From the NCBI GenBank assembly GCA_018819175.1, contig JAHJQQ010000056.1, positions 1 to 64,000 on the forward strand: a stretch of DNA of 64,000 nt, in the 5' to 3' direction. A program made the translations under genes and the position numbers. The stretch comes from Gammaproteobacteria bacterium (GTDB lineage Bacteria > Pseudomonadota > Gammaproteobacteria > Thiohalobacterales > Thiohalobacteraceae). Shown here in pieces: positions 24,478 through 32,796 of the stretch. The notes beneath the pieces are model-generated. The model worked only from the letters and a program-made list of their open reading frames with translations. It was not told the DNA's origin and did no database searches. Each line of letters begins with the position of its first letter. The first letter of the stretch is position 1.

Positions 24478-26328
24478 ATGATTTCGCATTGGCCAAGATT
24501 AAGCCTCCGTAGTCGCGCCAGCCATTGGTTCGAAGTCCATGTGCGGCGCGAGAAGATGGTTCATGCGGTGGGTGTTTTGAGTGCCGCCAATGCCGTGGAG
24601 TTGGATCCGGAACCTTTCTACAACGCATCGCTTGATATCGAAGCGGTGCGCAAATTCCTGATCGAGTTCGCTGTCTGGGAACGACGCTACAAGCATTACC
24701 TGCCGACGATCGATTACTGTCCAATTGAATTGCCCGGCCCGCCTACTGAAACGGCGCAGGCGATCCTGGAGCAGATGCATCGTTGGGACGACGAGGCCAG
24801 GCCATATTTGACGGAAATTGAGGAACTGAGCCACGAACATGATCGGCTCATGTTGTTGCGTGAATTTATCCTGGCGGTACCGGAGTCGGGTCTGGATCTC
24901 TCGCTGTTGACCGATAAGGGCCCGGCACTTGAGACAGCCATCTATGCCTGTCCGCGCCTTGACGAGGCTGTGCCAGATGCTTCTCGGGCGCTGGTCATGC
25001 AGCTACAGGGACCGCAACACAGTTTCTGGGTCGTGGTTGGTACGGACACGGCGCCTATGCTGGCCACTTTGCAGCAGCAGGGTTGTCAGGCGGTGCTACT
25101 TCCTGACTGGCTGGAGACAGATCCACTACGTAATCAGTTGCGGATCGAAACAGAGATCCGCGAGGTTGCCCGGAATCAGGTTGCACGGCAGCATAAAATA
25201 CGGGCGCTGGTGCAGCGTTACGATCTGATCAGCATGCTCGGCAATGTGGGGTTGCTGCGCTGGTATGTGGATAATGCCCCAGGTGACAGTGCCGATAGGG
25301 GTTACTGCCGTGTCACCGGCTGGACTGGCGAAGCGGATCCCGAGCTGCTCACGCAACTTCTCAAGCGCGCCGGTATAGATGCCATGGTGCGCTTCCCCGC
25401 GGAGCCGCTTTTTGCTCACGCACCAACACATCTTCACCATTCCAAGTGGGTCCAACCTTTTGAATTTTTCACCCGGCTGCTGGGAACGCCGGCGCGTGAC
25501 GAGGTAGACCCGACGCCGCTATTGGCCTTTATTGTGCCTCTGCTGTTTGGTTATATGTTTCCCGATGTCGGGCATGGGCTGATTCTGATCATTGTCGGTT
25601 TCGCCTTCGCCCGGCGCTGGCCGTCCATACGTTTCCTGGTGCCCTGTGGTATGAGCGCAGCGGTATTCGGTTTTCTGTTCGGGGATATTTTCGGATTCCA
25701 CGATATCATTCCTGCATTCTGGCTCAGTCCCCTCGATGAACCACTGACGGTATTGCTGGTCCCCCTGATTGTTGGTGTCATCCTGATACTGTTGGGTATG
25801 GCCCTTGCCTCGCTTGAGGCCTATTGGCGTGGTCGGCTGCGGATATGGCTGGCAGTCGATGCGGCTGTCCTGGTTTTGTATGCGGCGGCTGTGAGCGCGA
25901 TTTTTTGGGCGGATGCTGCCATGCTGATGATGGCTGCGGTCGTCTGGTATTTTATCGGCACGCTGTATGCGCATCCGGCAAACAGGGTGGCGGCGCTTGG
26001 TTTGGGATTCGTAAAACTACTGGAGAGTGTTGCTCAGTTGGCACTCAACACACTCTCGTTCGCCCGGGTCGGCGCCTTTGCGCTGGCGCACGCGGGTCTT
26101 TCCAGCGCCATTATCAGTCTGATGGAGCAGATCGATACGCCCATGTTGAAAATTACAATGCTGCTAGTGGGAAATGTCTTCGTGGTCATGCTCGAAGGTC
26201 TGGTTGTCTTTGTACAGACCACACGCCTGGTACTGTTCGAATTCTTTATTCGGTTTCTGCGTGCCGAAGGTCGTGTGTTCAGGTCATTTCGACCAGTGGC
26301 TCCGGCAAGGAGCTCCGGCAATGATTGA
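24478..26328 (+). CDS. V/A-type ATPase subunit I (orphan)
   Basis: A 616-residue protein resembling subunit I (the a-subunit) of archaeal/bacterial V-type ATPases, the stator membrane subunit that forms the proton or sodium half-channels. Residues about 1-330 are soluble and helical. From about 340 on there are about seven hydrophobic helices, with PLLFGYMFPDVGHGL near 355-369 and SFARVGAFALAHAGLS near 525-540, both family hallmarks. The other subunits (K, E, A, B, D and so on) are not found anywhere in this window. It is followed by a sequence without a proteolipid gene. It may serve another role or belong to an operon elsewhere. Confidence 0.85.
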   Translation: MISHWPRLSLRSRASHWFEVHVRREKMVHAVGVLSAANAVELDPEPFYNASLDIEAVRKFLIEFAVWERRYKHYLPTIDYCPIELPGPPTETAQAILEQMHRWDDEARPYLTEIEELSHEHDRLMLLREFILAVPESGLDLSLLTDKGPALETAIYACPRLDEAVPDASRALVMQLQGPQHSFWVVVGTDTAPMLATLQQQGCQAVLLPDWLETDPLRNQLRIETEIREVARNQVARQHKIRALVQRYDLISMLGNVGLLRWYVDNAPGDSADRGYCRVTGWTGEADPELLTQLLKRAGIDAMVRFPAEPLFAHAPTHLHHSKWVQPFEFFTRLLGTPARDEVDPTPLLAFIVPLLFGYMFPDVGHGLILIIVGFAFARRWPSIRFLVPCGMSAAVFGFLFGDIFGFHDIIPAFWLSPLDEPLTVLLVPLIVGVILILLGMALASLEAYWRGRLRIWLAVDAAVLVLYAAAVSAIFWADAAMLMMAAVVWYFIGTLYAHPANRVAALGLGFVKLLESVAQLALNTLSFARVGAFALAHAGLSSAIISLMEQIDTPMLKITMLLVGNVFVVMLEGLVVFVQTTRLVLFEFFIRFLRAEGRVFRSFRPVAPARSSGND

Positions 26329-26509
26329 GTCAGACTTGGTATGGTGTAATTATAATCCCGGGTTGCAGGGTTATATCCCTCGGAATAGCGACGATATCAT
26401 CAATGCGGCAGATATCCTTGAGTAATTGTCCTGCAGGCTTGCCTGGTGCATGCACAGCCTGTAAACACTACATTCCGCAGCAGGCTTGTTCTGTTGCGTT
26501 CATGTTTCC

Positions 26510-27355
26510 ATGAATAGCGCCATGGCGACCGGCATTGTCACTGCTATTCTTGGTTTGGTGCTGTTGAACGGCTTTATGTATCTGCAGCAGCCGTCCATGA
26601 TTTTTTACCCAACCCGCGAACTGGTCTCGGAACCCTCTGACTGGGGGCTGGATTACACTGATGTAAAGCTCCTGACCGAAGACGGTGTCGCACTGCACGG
26701 TTGGTATATCCCTCGGGCCGGCGCGCAGCGGGCGCTGCTGTTTTTCCACGGCAACGGCGGCAATATTTCCCATCGCGGTGATTCAATCGCGATCTTCCAC
26801 CGGCTCGGGTTCAATGTGTTGATCATTGATTACCGCGGCTATGGGCAGAGCGAAGGCCGACCCAGTGAGGCCGGGCTGTATCAGGATGCCGCCGCGGCCT
26901 GGCGCTATCTGACAGATGAACGCGGCTTTGCAGGCAAGGACATCGTGATCTTCGGGCGCTCGCTGGGCGGTGCCGTGGCGGCGCAACTGGCCTCCCGGAT
27001 CGAGGCCGGCACGTTGATTCTGGAATCAACGTTGAGCTCGGCGCGGGATTTTGCGACGCATGCATTCCCGATCCTGTCGCATGTGCTGTATCTGCGCTAC
27101 GGTTTCGACAACGTCGCGCGGCTTCAGAAAGTCAATTACCCGGTGCTGGTGCTGCACAGCCCGGACGATGAGATCATGCCGTACCGCTTGGGTGAAAAGG
27201 TCTATGCCGCCGCGCGTGAACCCAAGCAGTTTGTTGCGCTGCATGGCGACCACAACTCCGGTTTTCTGCTCAGTCAGCCAGAGTACGAGCAGGCACTGAG
27301 ATCATTTCTTGCCAGGTCTCTACCTGATCCAGAGGCAGACAATGGAGTCGACTGA
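26510..27355 (+). CDS. Alpha/beta hydrolase (membrane-anchored)
   Basis: A 281-residue hydrolase. An N-terminal membrane helix (about 5-22) anchors it. The core has an oxyanion loop, FFHGNGGN (about 78-85), and the nucleophile elbow GRSLGG (about 146-151). Asp and His candidates lie in HSPDDEIMP (about 216-224) and GDHNSGF (about 244-250). The order and spacing match the BEM46/YfhR-type hydrolases found in many bacteria; the substrate is unknown. I start it at ATG 26510, and ATG 26522 is a close alternative. Neither has a strong ribosome site. A sulfotransferase-like gene follows nine bases later, so the two are probably cotranscribed. Confidence 0.82.
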   Translation: MNSAMATGIVTAILGLVLLNGFMYLQQPSMIFYPTRELVSEPSDWGLDYTDVKLLTEDGVALHGWYIPRAGAQRALLFFHGNGGNISHRGDSIAIFHRLGFNVLIIDYRGYGQSEGRPSEAGLYQDAAAAWRYLTDERGFAGKDIVIFGRSLGGAVAAQLASRIEAGTLILESTLSSARDFATHAFPILSHVLYLRYGFDNVARLQKVNYPVLVLHSPDDEIMPYRLGEKVYAAAREPKQFVALHGDHNSGFLLSQPEYEQALRSFLARSLPDPEADNGVD

Positions 27356-27364
27356 GGTGCTTCT

Positions 27365-28105
27365 GTGAGTCTGCCGGCAGTGCAACCATACCAGCGCATT
27401 TATCTACTGAGTCACATGCGTGCCTATAGTAGCCTTATCGGCCATATTCTCGGATCGCATCCGCACATCAATGGCTATTATGAAATGCATCTGCCTTATA
27501 CCAGGGCAGAGAGTCTCGACGAACAGTTGTGCTTATATGGGCAAACAGAGTCACTAAAACCGGACAGCCTGTATCTGTTCGACAAGCTGCTGCATAACGA
27601 CTACCCACTCGATACGGCAATACTGGAAGGCATTGGAAATAGAATCCTGCTGAGTATCCGTTCGCCCGAGGATAGCCTGAAAAGTATCCTGCATCTGTTT
27701 CGAGCCAAGGGAACGGATCATCCTTACGCAGACCCGCTTCAGGCGTCCAACTATTACATCGAGCGGCTGGAGGCACTGGCTGGCTTCAGCGAGAATAATT
27801 CGGGAAGATATTATTACTTTGATGCCGAGTTGATAATCAGCGATAGTCATCACCTGCTTCGTGCCATAACCCGCTGGTGCGAATTGGATCCGGCCTTGTC
27901 AGGGCAATATCAGACATTTTCGCAAACAGGCAAGGCAGGGGCCGGCGATTCTTCCAGTCTGATTAAGCGTGGGATGATCGACTCCAGTGCAAGAAGCCAC
28001 ATCGATATCCCCCTGGATGCTGAACTTGTCGCGCGGGCAGAAGCGGCTTATGAAAAATATCGCGATGTGATGCTAAGGCATGCGAAAGAGATATTGACCC
28101 TATAA
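27365..28105 (+). CDS. Sulfotransferase-like protein
   Basis: A 246-residue protein that starts with GTG. The segment LLSHMRAYSSLIGHILG (about 14-30) matches the 5'-phosphosulfate loop of sulfotransferases. LLSIRSPEDSLKSIL (about 95-109) matches the 3'-phosphate site with its Arg and Ser. These enzymes move sulfate from PAPS to small molecules or glycans. The length is near the lower end for the family. It lies nine bases after an alpha/beta hydrolase. Whether it acts on a glycan or lipid cannot be read. PAPS use remains an inference from the two motifs. Confidence 0.68.
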   Translation: MSLPAVQPYQRIYLLSHMRAYSSLIGHILGSHPHINGYYEMHLPYTRAESLDEQLCLYGQTESLKPDSLYLFDKLLHNDYPLDTAILEGIGNRILLSIRSPEDSLKSILHLFRAKGTDHPYADPLQASNYYIERLEALAGFSENNSGRYYYFDAELIISDSHHLLRAITRWCELDPALSGQYQTFSQTGKAGAGDSSSLIKRGMIDSSARSHIDIPLDAELVARAEAAYEKYRDVMLRHAKEILTL

Positions 28106-28154
28106 GCGGTTGTCTCAATCTCACAATCCATCGAGAAAAGCTCTGATTAAACCG

Positions 28155-28340
28155 AATGGCACTTACTTAAGCGGATTCATATCCGATGTAGGGCGGGTTA
28201 GGCGCGTTGTTCGCGCCGTAACCCGCCAAGCGTGCCGTCAGGCACACTTTATAACAAAGGTGTTGTGCTTCTTCGCAACGCCTGTCGGGTTACGCAAACA
28301 ACGCTAACCCGACCTACATTAGGCTTAAGTAAGTGCCATT
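28155..28340. repeat. MITE-like element with perfect 17-bp inverted ends
   Basis: The element of 186 bases begins AATGGCACTTACTTAAG and ends with its exact reverse complement. Internal palindromes (GGCGGGTTAGGCGCG... and GTCGGGTTACGCAAACAACG) form large hairpins. The flanks CTGATTAAACCG (left) and CTGATTAATCCG (right) agree at 11 of 12 bases, a likely target duplication of IS4-type length. It is inserted into the left end of the neighbouring GTCATTGCGAG element. No transposase gene is present. Confidence 0.88.
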
Positions 28341-28350
28341 CTGATTAATC

Positions 28351-28486
28351 CGTCATTGCGAGGCGCGTAGCGCCGTGGCACAAGCGAGCTTGCGAGCGCA
28401 GAACGCCCGCAGGGGTGAGCGTAGCGAATAATCTCCAAACGACTGATGCTGCTTTACGAGATTGCCACGCTGCGCTCGCAATGACA
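28351..28486. repeat. GTCATTGCGAG palindromic element
   Basis: An inverted-repeat element, CGTCATTGCGAGGCGCG...CGCTCGCAATGACAG, with internal short palindromes. Its outer end ATTCAGAGTATCCTTAA is seen at 28499-28517. The left end has been interrupted by the MITE at 28155. It is a member of the family described at 33517. Confidence 0.8.
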
Positions 28487-28521
28487 GGTATCACTGGACT
28501 ATTCAGAGTATCCTTAAGTCG

Positions 28522-28705
28522 AATGGCACTTAATTAAGCGGATTCATATCCGATGTAGGGCGGGTTAGGCGCGTTGTTTGCGCCGTAACCCGCCAAGCGT
28601 GCCGTCAGGCACACCTTAACAAAGACGTTGTGTTGCTGCCCATCGCCTGTCGGGTTACGCAAACAACGCTAACCCGACCTACAGTAGGCTTAAGTAAGTG
28701 CCATT
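28522..28705. repeat. Second MITE-like element, near-identical copy
   Basis: A 184-base copy of the element at 28155. It starts AATGGCACTTAATTAAG, one base different from the first copy, and ends CTTAAGTAAGTGCCATT. The body is nearly identical apart from a few changes and a two-base length difference. The flanks TCCTTAAGTC and TCACTAAGTC look like a decayed target duplication. It ends 10 bases before the stop of the minus-strand glycosyltransferase-like gene. Confidence 0.88.
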
Positions 28706-28715
28706 CTCACTAAGT

Positions 28716-30551
28716 CTATACGCTAGGGAACAGCTGATCCCAGGCGTTGCGAGTTTGGCGATAATCTTGCAGCGCCTGAATGATTTGTTGTTTGCGGTTG
28801 CCCCGATGTTGTGGATTCAGTATCTGTTGATAAGCAGCTGAGTCCTTGCCGAAGTTACGATCAATGTTTTGCATAAAGCGTTGAATATTGTGTAGTGCCG
28901 GAGCCGCTTGTGGATGTTTATGCCACCAGTGCTGATCGTCATTGATCAGTTGCCTGAGCCGGGCATTCCTTTGCAATACAGACTGATGATTATCCTCATA
29001 CAGGGCCAACAATTGCTGTTCTATCTCATCCAGTGTCTTGCTGACCACGTCTTGATGAAACTCGCCTCTGAAATCGTCCTGACCGGTTATTTTGGCGACG
29101 CTGAACAGCATCAGGTCTCCAAAGAACTGACGCTCAAACTCGTCTGACAGATTGACGCTGTCATCTTCCTGCTCCACGCCGGGTCTGAACTCAGTTTCGG
29201 TGTCTCCCTGCAAATGCCGGGTGTGCAGCATAGGCAGATTGGCTGAGGCAAAGCGCTGTTTGATTTCTGCTTGAATCAATCGGCCTGCAGTGGGCCCTGA
29301 CATCCTCAATCTCAGGTCGCCGAAGGGAATAATGTATTTCAGTCCGTCATAATTGACGATGTAGTTACCCGGATAAATAGTTCGTGCCGGGGTTAGCTCA
29401 GTGAAGTTGGTGTGAAACTGAAAAGTTGTTTTCCGGGTTAGATGTTCGCCAAAGAAAAACGCGTTCAGTTTCGCAGCGAAGCCATCCAGGCAGGCCAGAT
29501 TGCTGTGCGGTCGTGGCAGTGGACAACGATAAGGATACGTCTTCACCGGTTGCTTAAACCCGAACAGCTTTGCCATGTCATGGTAGGCAGCATCCTGAGT
29601 GGGCGCATCGGGCGGCTGGTGAAATTGGCAATCATGCTGTGCATCCATGCCGGCAAGCCGGTGCAGGTACGCCAGCACATCATCCAGGAAATTGACCGCC
29701 ATCACCGAGGGGGAGACCGGTGGGTCACCTACCAGCTTACCGGTGAGCATAATGGTCTCAGTCGTATTGAAAATATGGTTGACGTAGTAGAAATAATTAA
29801 GGGCATTGACGGCTTTGTCGCCGCACTCGGTTGGCCGGTTGACCAGGAACGCCTGGTCGCTATCGACCATATAGTAGAGGGTCCTGGGGTTGTCCTCAGT
29901 GAGCTGCAAGCATTTCAAGTAGCTTAAATTACGGTTGGCTGCCTGACCTTTCAGATAGAAGCGGTGTTCTGGTTGTGTGGTCAGAATAGATCCCAGTTGC
30001 TGACGTAATTCATCAGGAATCTGTTGCAGCAGCGCATATTGCTCCTGCAGACCAAAGTGATGCACACGTAATCCTTTGGCGGCGTATTCCTGCGCCAACG
30101 CGATATGTTGTGCTATGTTTTCCGGGTGTCGGCTGTCTTCGGCGATAACAACCTGCACCTTGTCAAATTGCCCGTTTGCGGATCCGCCATAGTTATAGGT
30201 CACGCATTGTTGATAAATGCTTTCCAGACAGCTTCTGACATGCTGTGGACGATCAGCTACCGGGATGCTCAATATGAACTGGTATCGCTGCGTGTCGGCC
30301 GTGAGTTGGATCAATGCCTCCTGCTCGCGGAACATGGCCTGATATAAAGCCAACGATTCATCAAATGTATCGCCGTGCCAGATTTGATGTTCGACGAGAG
30401 GGTAAACGCAGTGATAAATATCTATCAGCGCAGCCAGGTCGTTCTGTTCAACAGTACGCTGAATCGGCTCGGCATAAGATCCCAGCTCCGGCACTTTATC
30501 CTGATACTGCTGGATAAAATGCCACAAGGCAGCGACTTTACTCTGCAGCAT
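28716..30551 (-). CDS. Glycosyltransferase-like protein (GT-A fold, unknown substrate)
   Basis: A 611-residue soluble protein. A GT-A-like core begins at about 90 with FILSIPVADRPQHVRSCLES, followed by VVIAEDSRHPEN. The segment TLYYMVDSDQAF (about 220-231) looks like the DxD metal-binding motif of nucleotide-sugar transferases. The remainder, to about 600, is rich in Gln and His and not recognisable to me. It lies eight bases after the stop of a ThDP-dependent enzyme, so the two form one operon. The start is uncertain: ATG 30551 avoids overlap, while ATG 30590 or 30611 would overlap the upstream gene by 32 or 53 bases. The region is AT-richer than its surroundings. Confidence 0.55.
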   Translation of the reverse strand: MLQSKVAALWHFIQQYQDKVPELGSYAEPIQRTVEQNDLAALIDIYHCVYPLVEHQIWHGDTFDESLALYQAMFREQEALIQLTADTQRYQFILSIPVADRPQHVRSCLESIYQQCVTYNYGGSANGQFDKVQVVIAEDSRHPENIAQHIALAQEYAAKGLRVHHFGLQEQYALLQQIPDELRQQLGSILTTQPEHRFYLKGQAANRNLSYLKCLQLTEDNPRTLYYMVDSDQAFLVNRPTECGDKAVNALNYFYYVNHIFNTTETIMLTGKLVGDPPVSPSVMAVNFLDDVLAYLHRLAGMDAQHDCQFHQPPDAPTQDAAYHDMAKLFGFKQPVKTYPYRCPLPRPHSNLACLDGFAAKLNAFFFGEHLTRKTTFQFHTNFTELTPARTIYPGNYIVNYDGLKYIIPFGDLRLRMSGPTAGRLIQAEIKQRFASANLPMLHTRHLQGDTETEFRPGVEQEDDSVNLSDEFERQFFGDLMLFSVAKITGQDDFRGEFHQDVVSKTLDEIEQQLLALYEDNHQSVLQRNARLRQLINDDQHWWHKHPQAAPALHNIQRFMQNIDRNFGKDSAAYQQILNPQHRGNRKQQIIQALQDYRQTRNAWDQLFPSV

Positions 30552-30558
30552 CGTACCG

Positions 30559-32232
30559 TTATCGTCGTGATGAATAGTTGGGATAGGCATCCTGATCCAC
30601 CATGACCTCAATCAGATTAATGCTCTTATGCACGTCCATCTGTTTGAACACCGACTCGCAGTCCTGTTCGGTTTCAATCTTGTGGTGGGAGATCCCAAAG
30701 GCTTTGGCTAAGAAGGCGAAATCCGGGTTGATGAAATCACAGTCGATGAAACGCTGTTCATACTGCTGGTACTGGTTTTTTCGAATCAGCCCCATGGTCT
30801 GATTATTAAACAGCACGATATTGAGCGGAATTTTGTAGTTGACCGCCGTCATGACTTCCATGGCGCACATCTGAAACCCGCCATCACCGATTAACGCAAA
30901 TACGGGTTTATTCACTTTGAACCCGGCGCCGATGGCGGCAGGGATCGCATAGCCGAGTGAGGAAACGCCGGAATTGGGATAGAAGTGGTCGCACTGTCGG
31001 ACGCGGTAAAAATTCTGCGCGAATACGATATTGTCGTCGAACAGGATAATGCCGTCGGTAAATTGCTGCTCCAGCTGCCGGTAAAATGCTTTCACCAGAT
31101 CAAACTGTTCGTTAAAGATTTTATTACCGCCTTCTTTATTCGCCTGGATTTCGATGTCTTGTTTATAGGCGGCCAGGTCGATCAGTTTTTTGGGCGCCAG
31201 ACTCTGGTTCTGTACCGCTTGTTCCAGTTCGGCGAGGTAATCGCCTATATCGGCTTGGATGGACACATTCGCTTTGAAGACTTTTTCCAGTTGCAGAGGA
31301 TTGCTGTCGACCTGAATCATGGCTTTGTTGTGCAGCAATTTCTCGTTCCAGACATAGCTGGTGCGTTCATTGAAGCCGGCGCCGAGCAGCATGACCAGGT
31401 CGGCTTTGTCCTGTATGTATTTCAGCGCGTAACCCGCGGAGGTAACTCCCAGGCTGCCCAGCGATAACGGTGAATGCTCATCCAGCGTGCCCTTGGCTTT
31501 CAGACTGGAGGCGACAGGGATGTTCATATGCTCACAGAGTTTCAACAGCGTCTTCTGGGCGCCGGACTGAATGCACCCATAGCCGGCCACGATCAGGGGT
31601 GATTCAGCCTGCTTCAATAATTCGACACTTTGATCGAGCAAGGTCTTTGGGATATGCGTGGTCGGTTGTGGAGCCGGAAAGGACAGTTGATCCAGAATCG
31701 TCTCGTCGACAAGTTCTTTTTGCACATTGAACGGTATGCTCAATACGACCGGGCCGTGGATGCCGGTCCGTAAATGTTTCGTTGCCTGGTTGAGCACATT
31801 GGCCAGATAATCGGTGCGCTCGATCAATTTGTGATAGCGGGTGATGCCGGCAAACAGCGCCACCTGATCCACGCTGCCGCCTTCACCGGAACTTTCCTGC
31901 AAGCCGCCCTTACCGAAAATGTAAGTGGGTGCCTCGCCGGTTATGGCAAGAATGGGAAGCTTGTCCACATAGGCATTCGCAATGCCCGTGACCAGGTTTG
32001 TCGCCCCTGGGCCGGCGGTTGTGATGCAGGCTCCGATGCCACCGGTTGCACGCGCCAGACCGCCGGCCATGAAGGCGGCGCCCTGTTCATGTTTGACCAG
32101 GACGCTCTGGATGTTCGAGCCGTATAACGCGTCATAGACAGGCAGGATATGCGCGCCGGGCATGCCAAAAATCGTATCTACACCCAGTCGCTCCAAATAT
32201 CGAACGATGAGCTGACTGACCTGTATTTTCAT
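30559..32232 (-). CDS. ThDP-dependent enzyme, acetolactate-synthase-like
   Basis: A 557-residue thiamine-diphosphate enzyme. The catalytic Glu is in VKHEQGAAFMAGGLARATG (about 46-64). The cofactor motif begins GDGGFQM (about 450-456) and ends NNQTMGL (about 476-482), the typical GDG...NN pattern. Domain order (N-terminal pyrimidine-binding, central Rossmann-like, C-terminal diphosphate-binding) matches acetolactate synthase large subunits, but no ilvN-type small subunit follows. It may instead be a specialised 2-oxoacid decarboxylase or ligase. It is coupled to a glycosyltransferase-like gene, which suggests a dedicated metabolite rather than branched-chain amino acid synthesis. Confidence 0.82.
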   Translation of the reverse strand: MKIQVSQLIVRYLERLGVDTIFGMPGAHILPVYDALYGSNIQSVLVKHEQGAAFMAGGLARATGGIGACITTAGPGATNLVTGIANAYVDKLPILAITGEAPTYIFGKGGLQESSGEGGSVDQVALFAGITRYHKLIERTDYLANVLNQATKHLRTGIHGPVVLSIPFNVQKELVDETILDQLSFPAPQPTTHIPKTLLDQSVELLKQAESPLIVAGYGCIQSGAQKTLLKLCEHMNIPVASSLKAKGTLDEHSPLSLGSLGVTSAGYALKYIQDKADLVMLLGAGFNERTSYVWNEKLLHNKAMIQVDSNPLQLEKVFKANVSIQADIGDYLAELEQAVQNQSLAPKKLIDLAAYKQDIEIQANKEGGNKIFNEQFDLVKAFYRQLEQQFTDGIILFDDNIVFAQNFYRVRQCDHFYPNSGVSSLGYAIPAAIGAGFKVNKPVFALIGDGGFQMCAMEVMTAVNYKIPLNIVLFNNQTMGLIRKNQYQQYEQRFIDCDFINPDFAFLAKAFGISHHKIETEQDCESVFKQMDVHKSINLIEVMVDQDAYPNYSSRR

Positions 32233-32616
32233 TGGTTGTTTCAGTCCAATTCCTGAGCCTGGTTATAAAGTGTTGAAGAATATATTCTCAGCCCCATAAA
32301 TGGAACCTGTGCCTGATCACTTTCAGCAGAATATGGAGCATAACCTGTGTTCTGAGGAAGTCTCGATTCAATTTCCGTTCGGGTGTTCGGCCCGACCGCC
32401 TGTGAGAAGTGTGAAATCTCGTGAGATTGAAATTCGGAACATCCAACTCAGGTTTCCGGCCCAGGTCTCCGGTCTCGGTTCCGGTGTACGCGGCTAGACT
32501 GCTATCTTCAGCTCTTGTCATCCAGGTCTGAGTAGCCATGTCCTTAATCGACGTAACGGACACAGCCAGCTGACCCTGGTACAGTGTCTGTATGCACTAG
32601 ACTTGTAGGGCGGACT
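32233..32616. other. Divergent intergenic region
   Basis: This lies between the minus-strand ThDP operon and plus-strand genes, so promoters in both directions are expected. No clear -35/-10 pair stands out. A 91-codon minus-strand frame (32288-32563) has no ribosome site or family resemblance, and I do not call it. From 32578 the sequence (CTGGTACAGTGTC) matches the leader of the exonuclease gene at 49578. Confidence 0.4.
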
Positions 32617-32796
32617 ATGAACACCAAGCAGGATCTCTTTGAGCATTTGACTGCAACGCGGAATTACAGAGTCATACACTGTCACCTAGCCGTCGACCAT
32701 TCAAATGCAATCGCCACCGTCGATACGCAGGTAGGAATATACCTCGACACAGGAATGACCGGGCTCAATCCAGGCATGAGCAAGGTCTATGAATAA
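32617..32796 (+). pseudogene. N-terminal fragment of a DnaQ-like exonuclease (duplicate of 49578)
   Basis: The 59-residue frame aligns along its whole length with the first 60 residues of the exonuclease at 49578. Both share HLTATRNYRVI/QLTATGDYKVI, the VD...YLDT.. block and the LNPGMSKV/LDPETDKI end. The upstream CTGGTACAGTGTC is also shared. In the fragment the catalytic DTE has become DTG, and the frame stops at the point where the real domain continues. It is therefore a decayed partial duplication. Its last bases overlap the start of the next gene (32789). Confidence 0.82.

Noticed and set aside
26329..26509. Possible V-type ATPase proteolipid (subunit K) after subunit I
   Set aside because: No glycine/alanine-rich hydrophobic hairpins are encoded in any frame; only short hydrophilic frames are seen.
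28110..28710. CRISPR-like array in the repeat cluster
   Set aside because: The repeats are two long elements with inverted ends and unlike flanks, not short direct repeats with even spacers, and no cas genes are near.
32288..32563. 91-codon minus-strand frame upstream of the exonuclease fragment
   Set aside because: There is no ribosome site, no family resemblance and unusual residue composition; it is probably promoter DNA.
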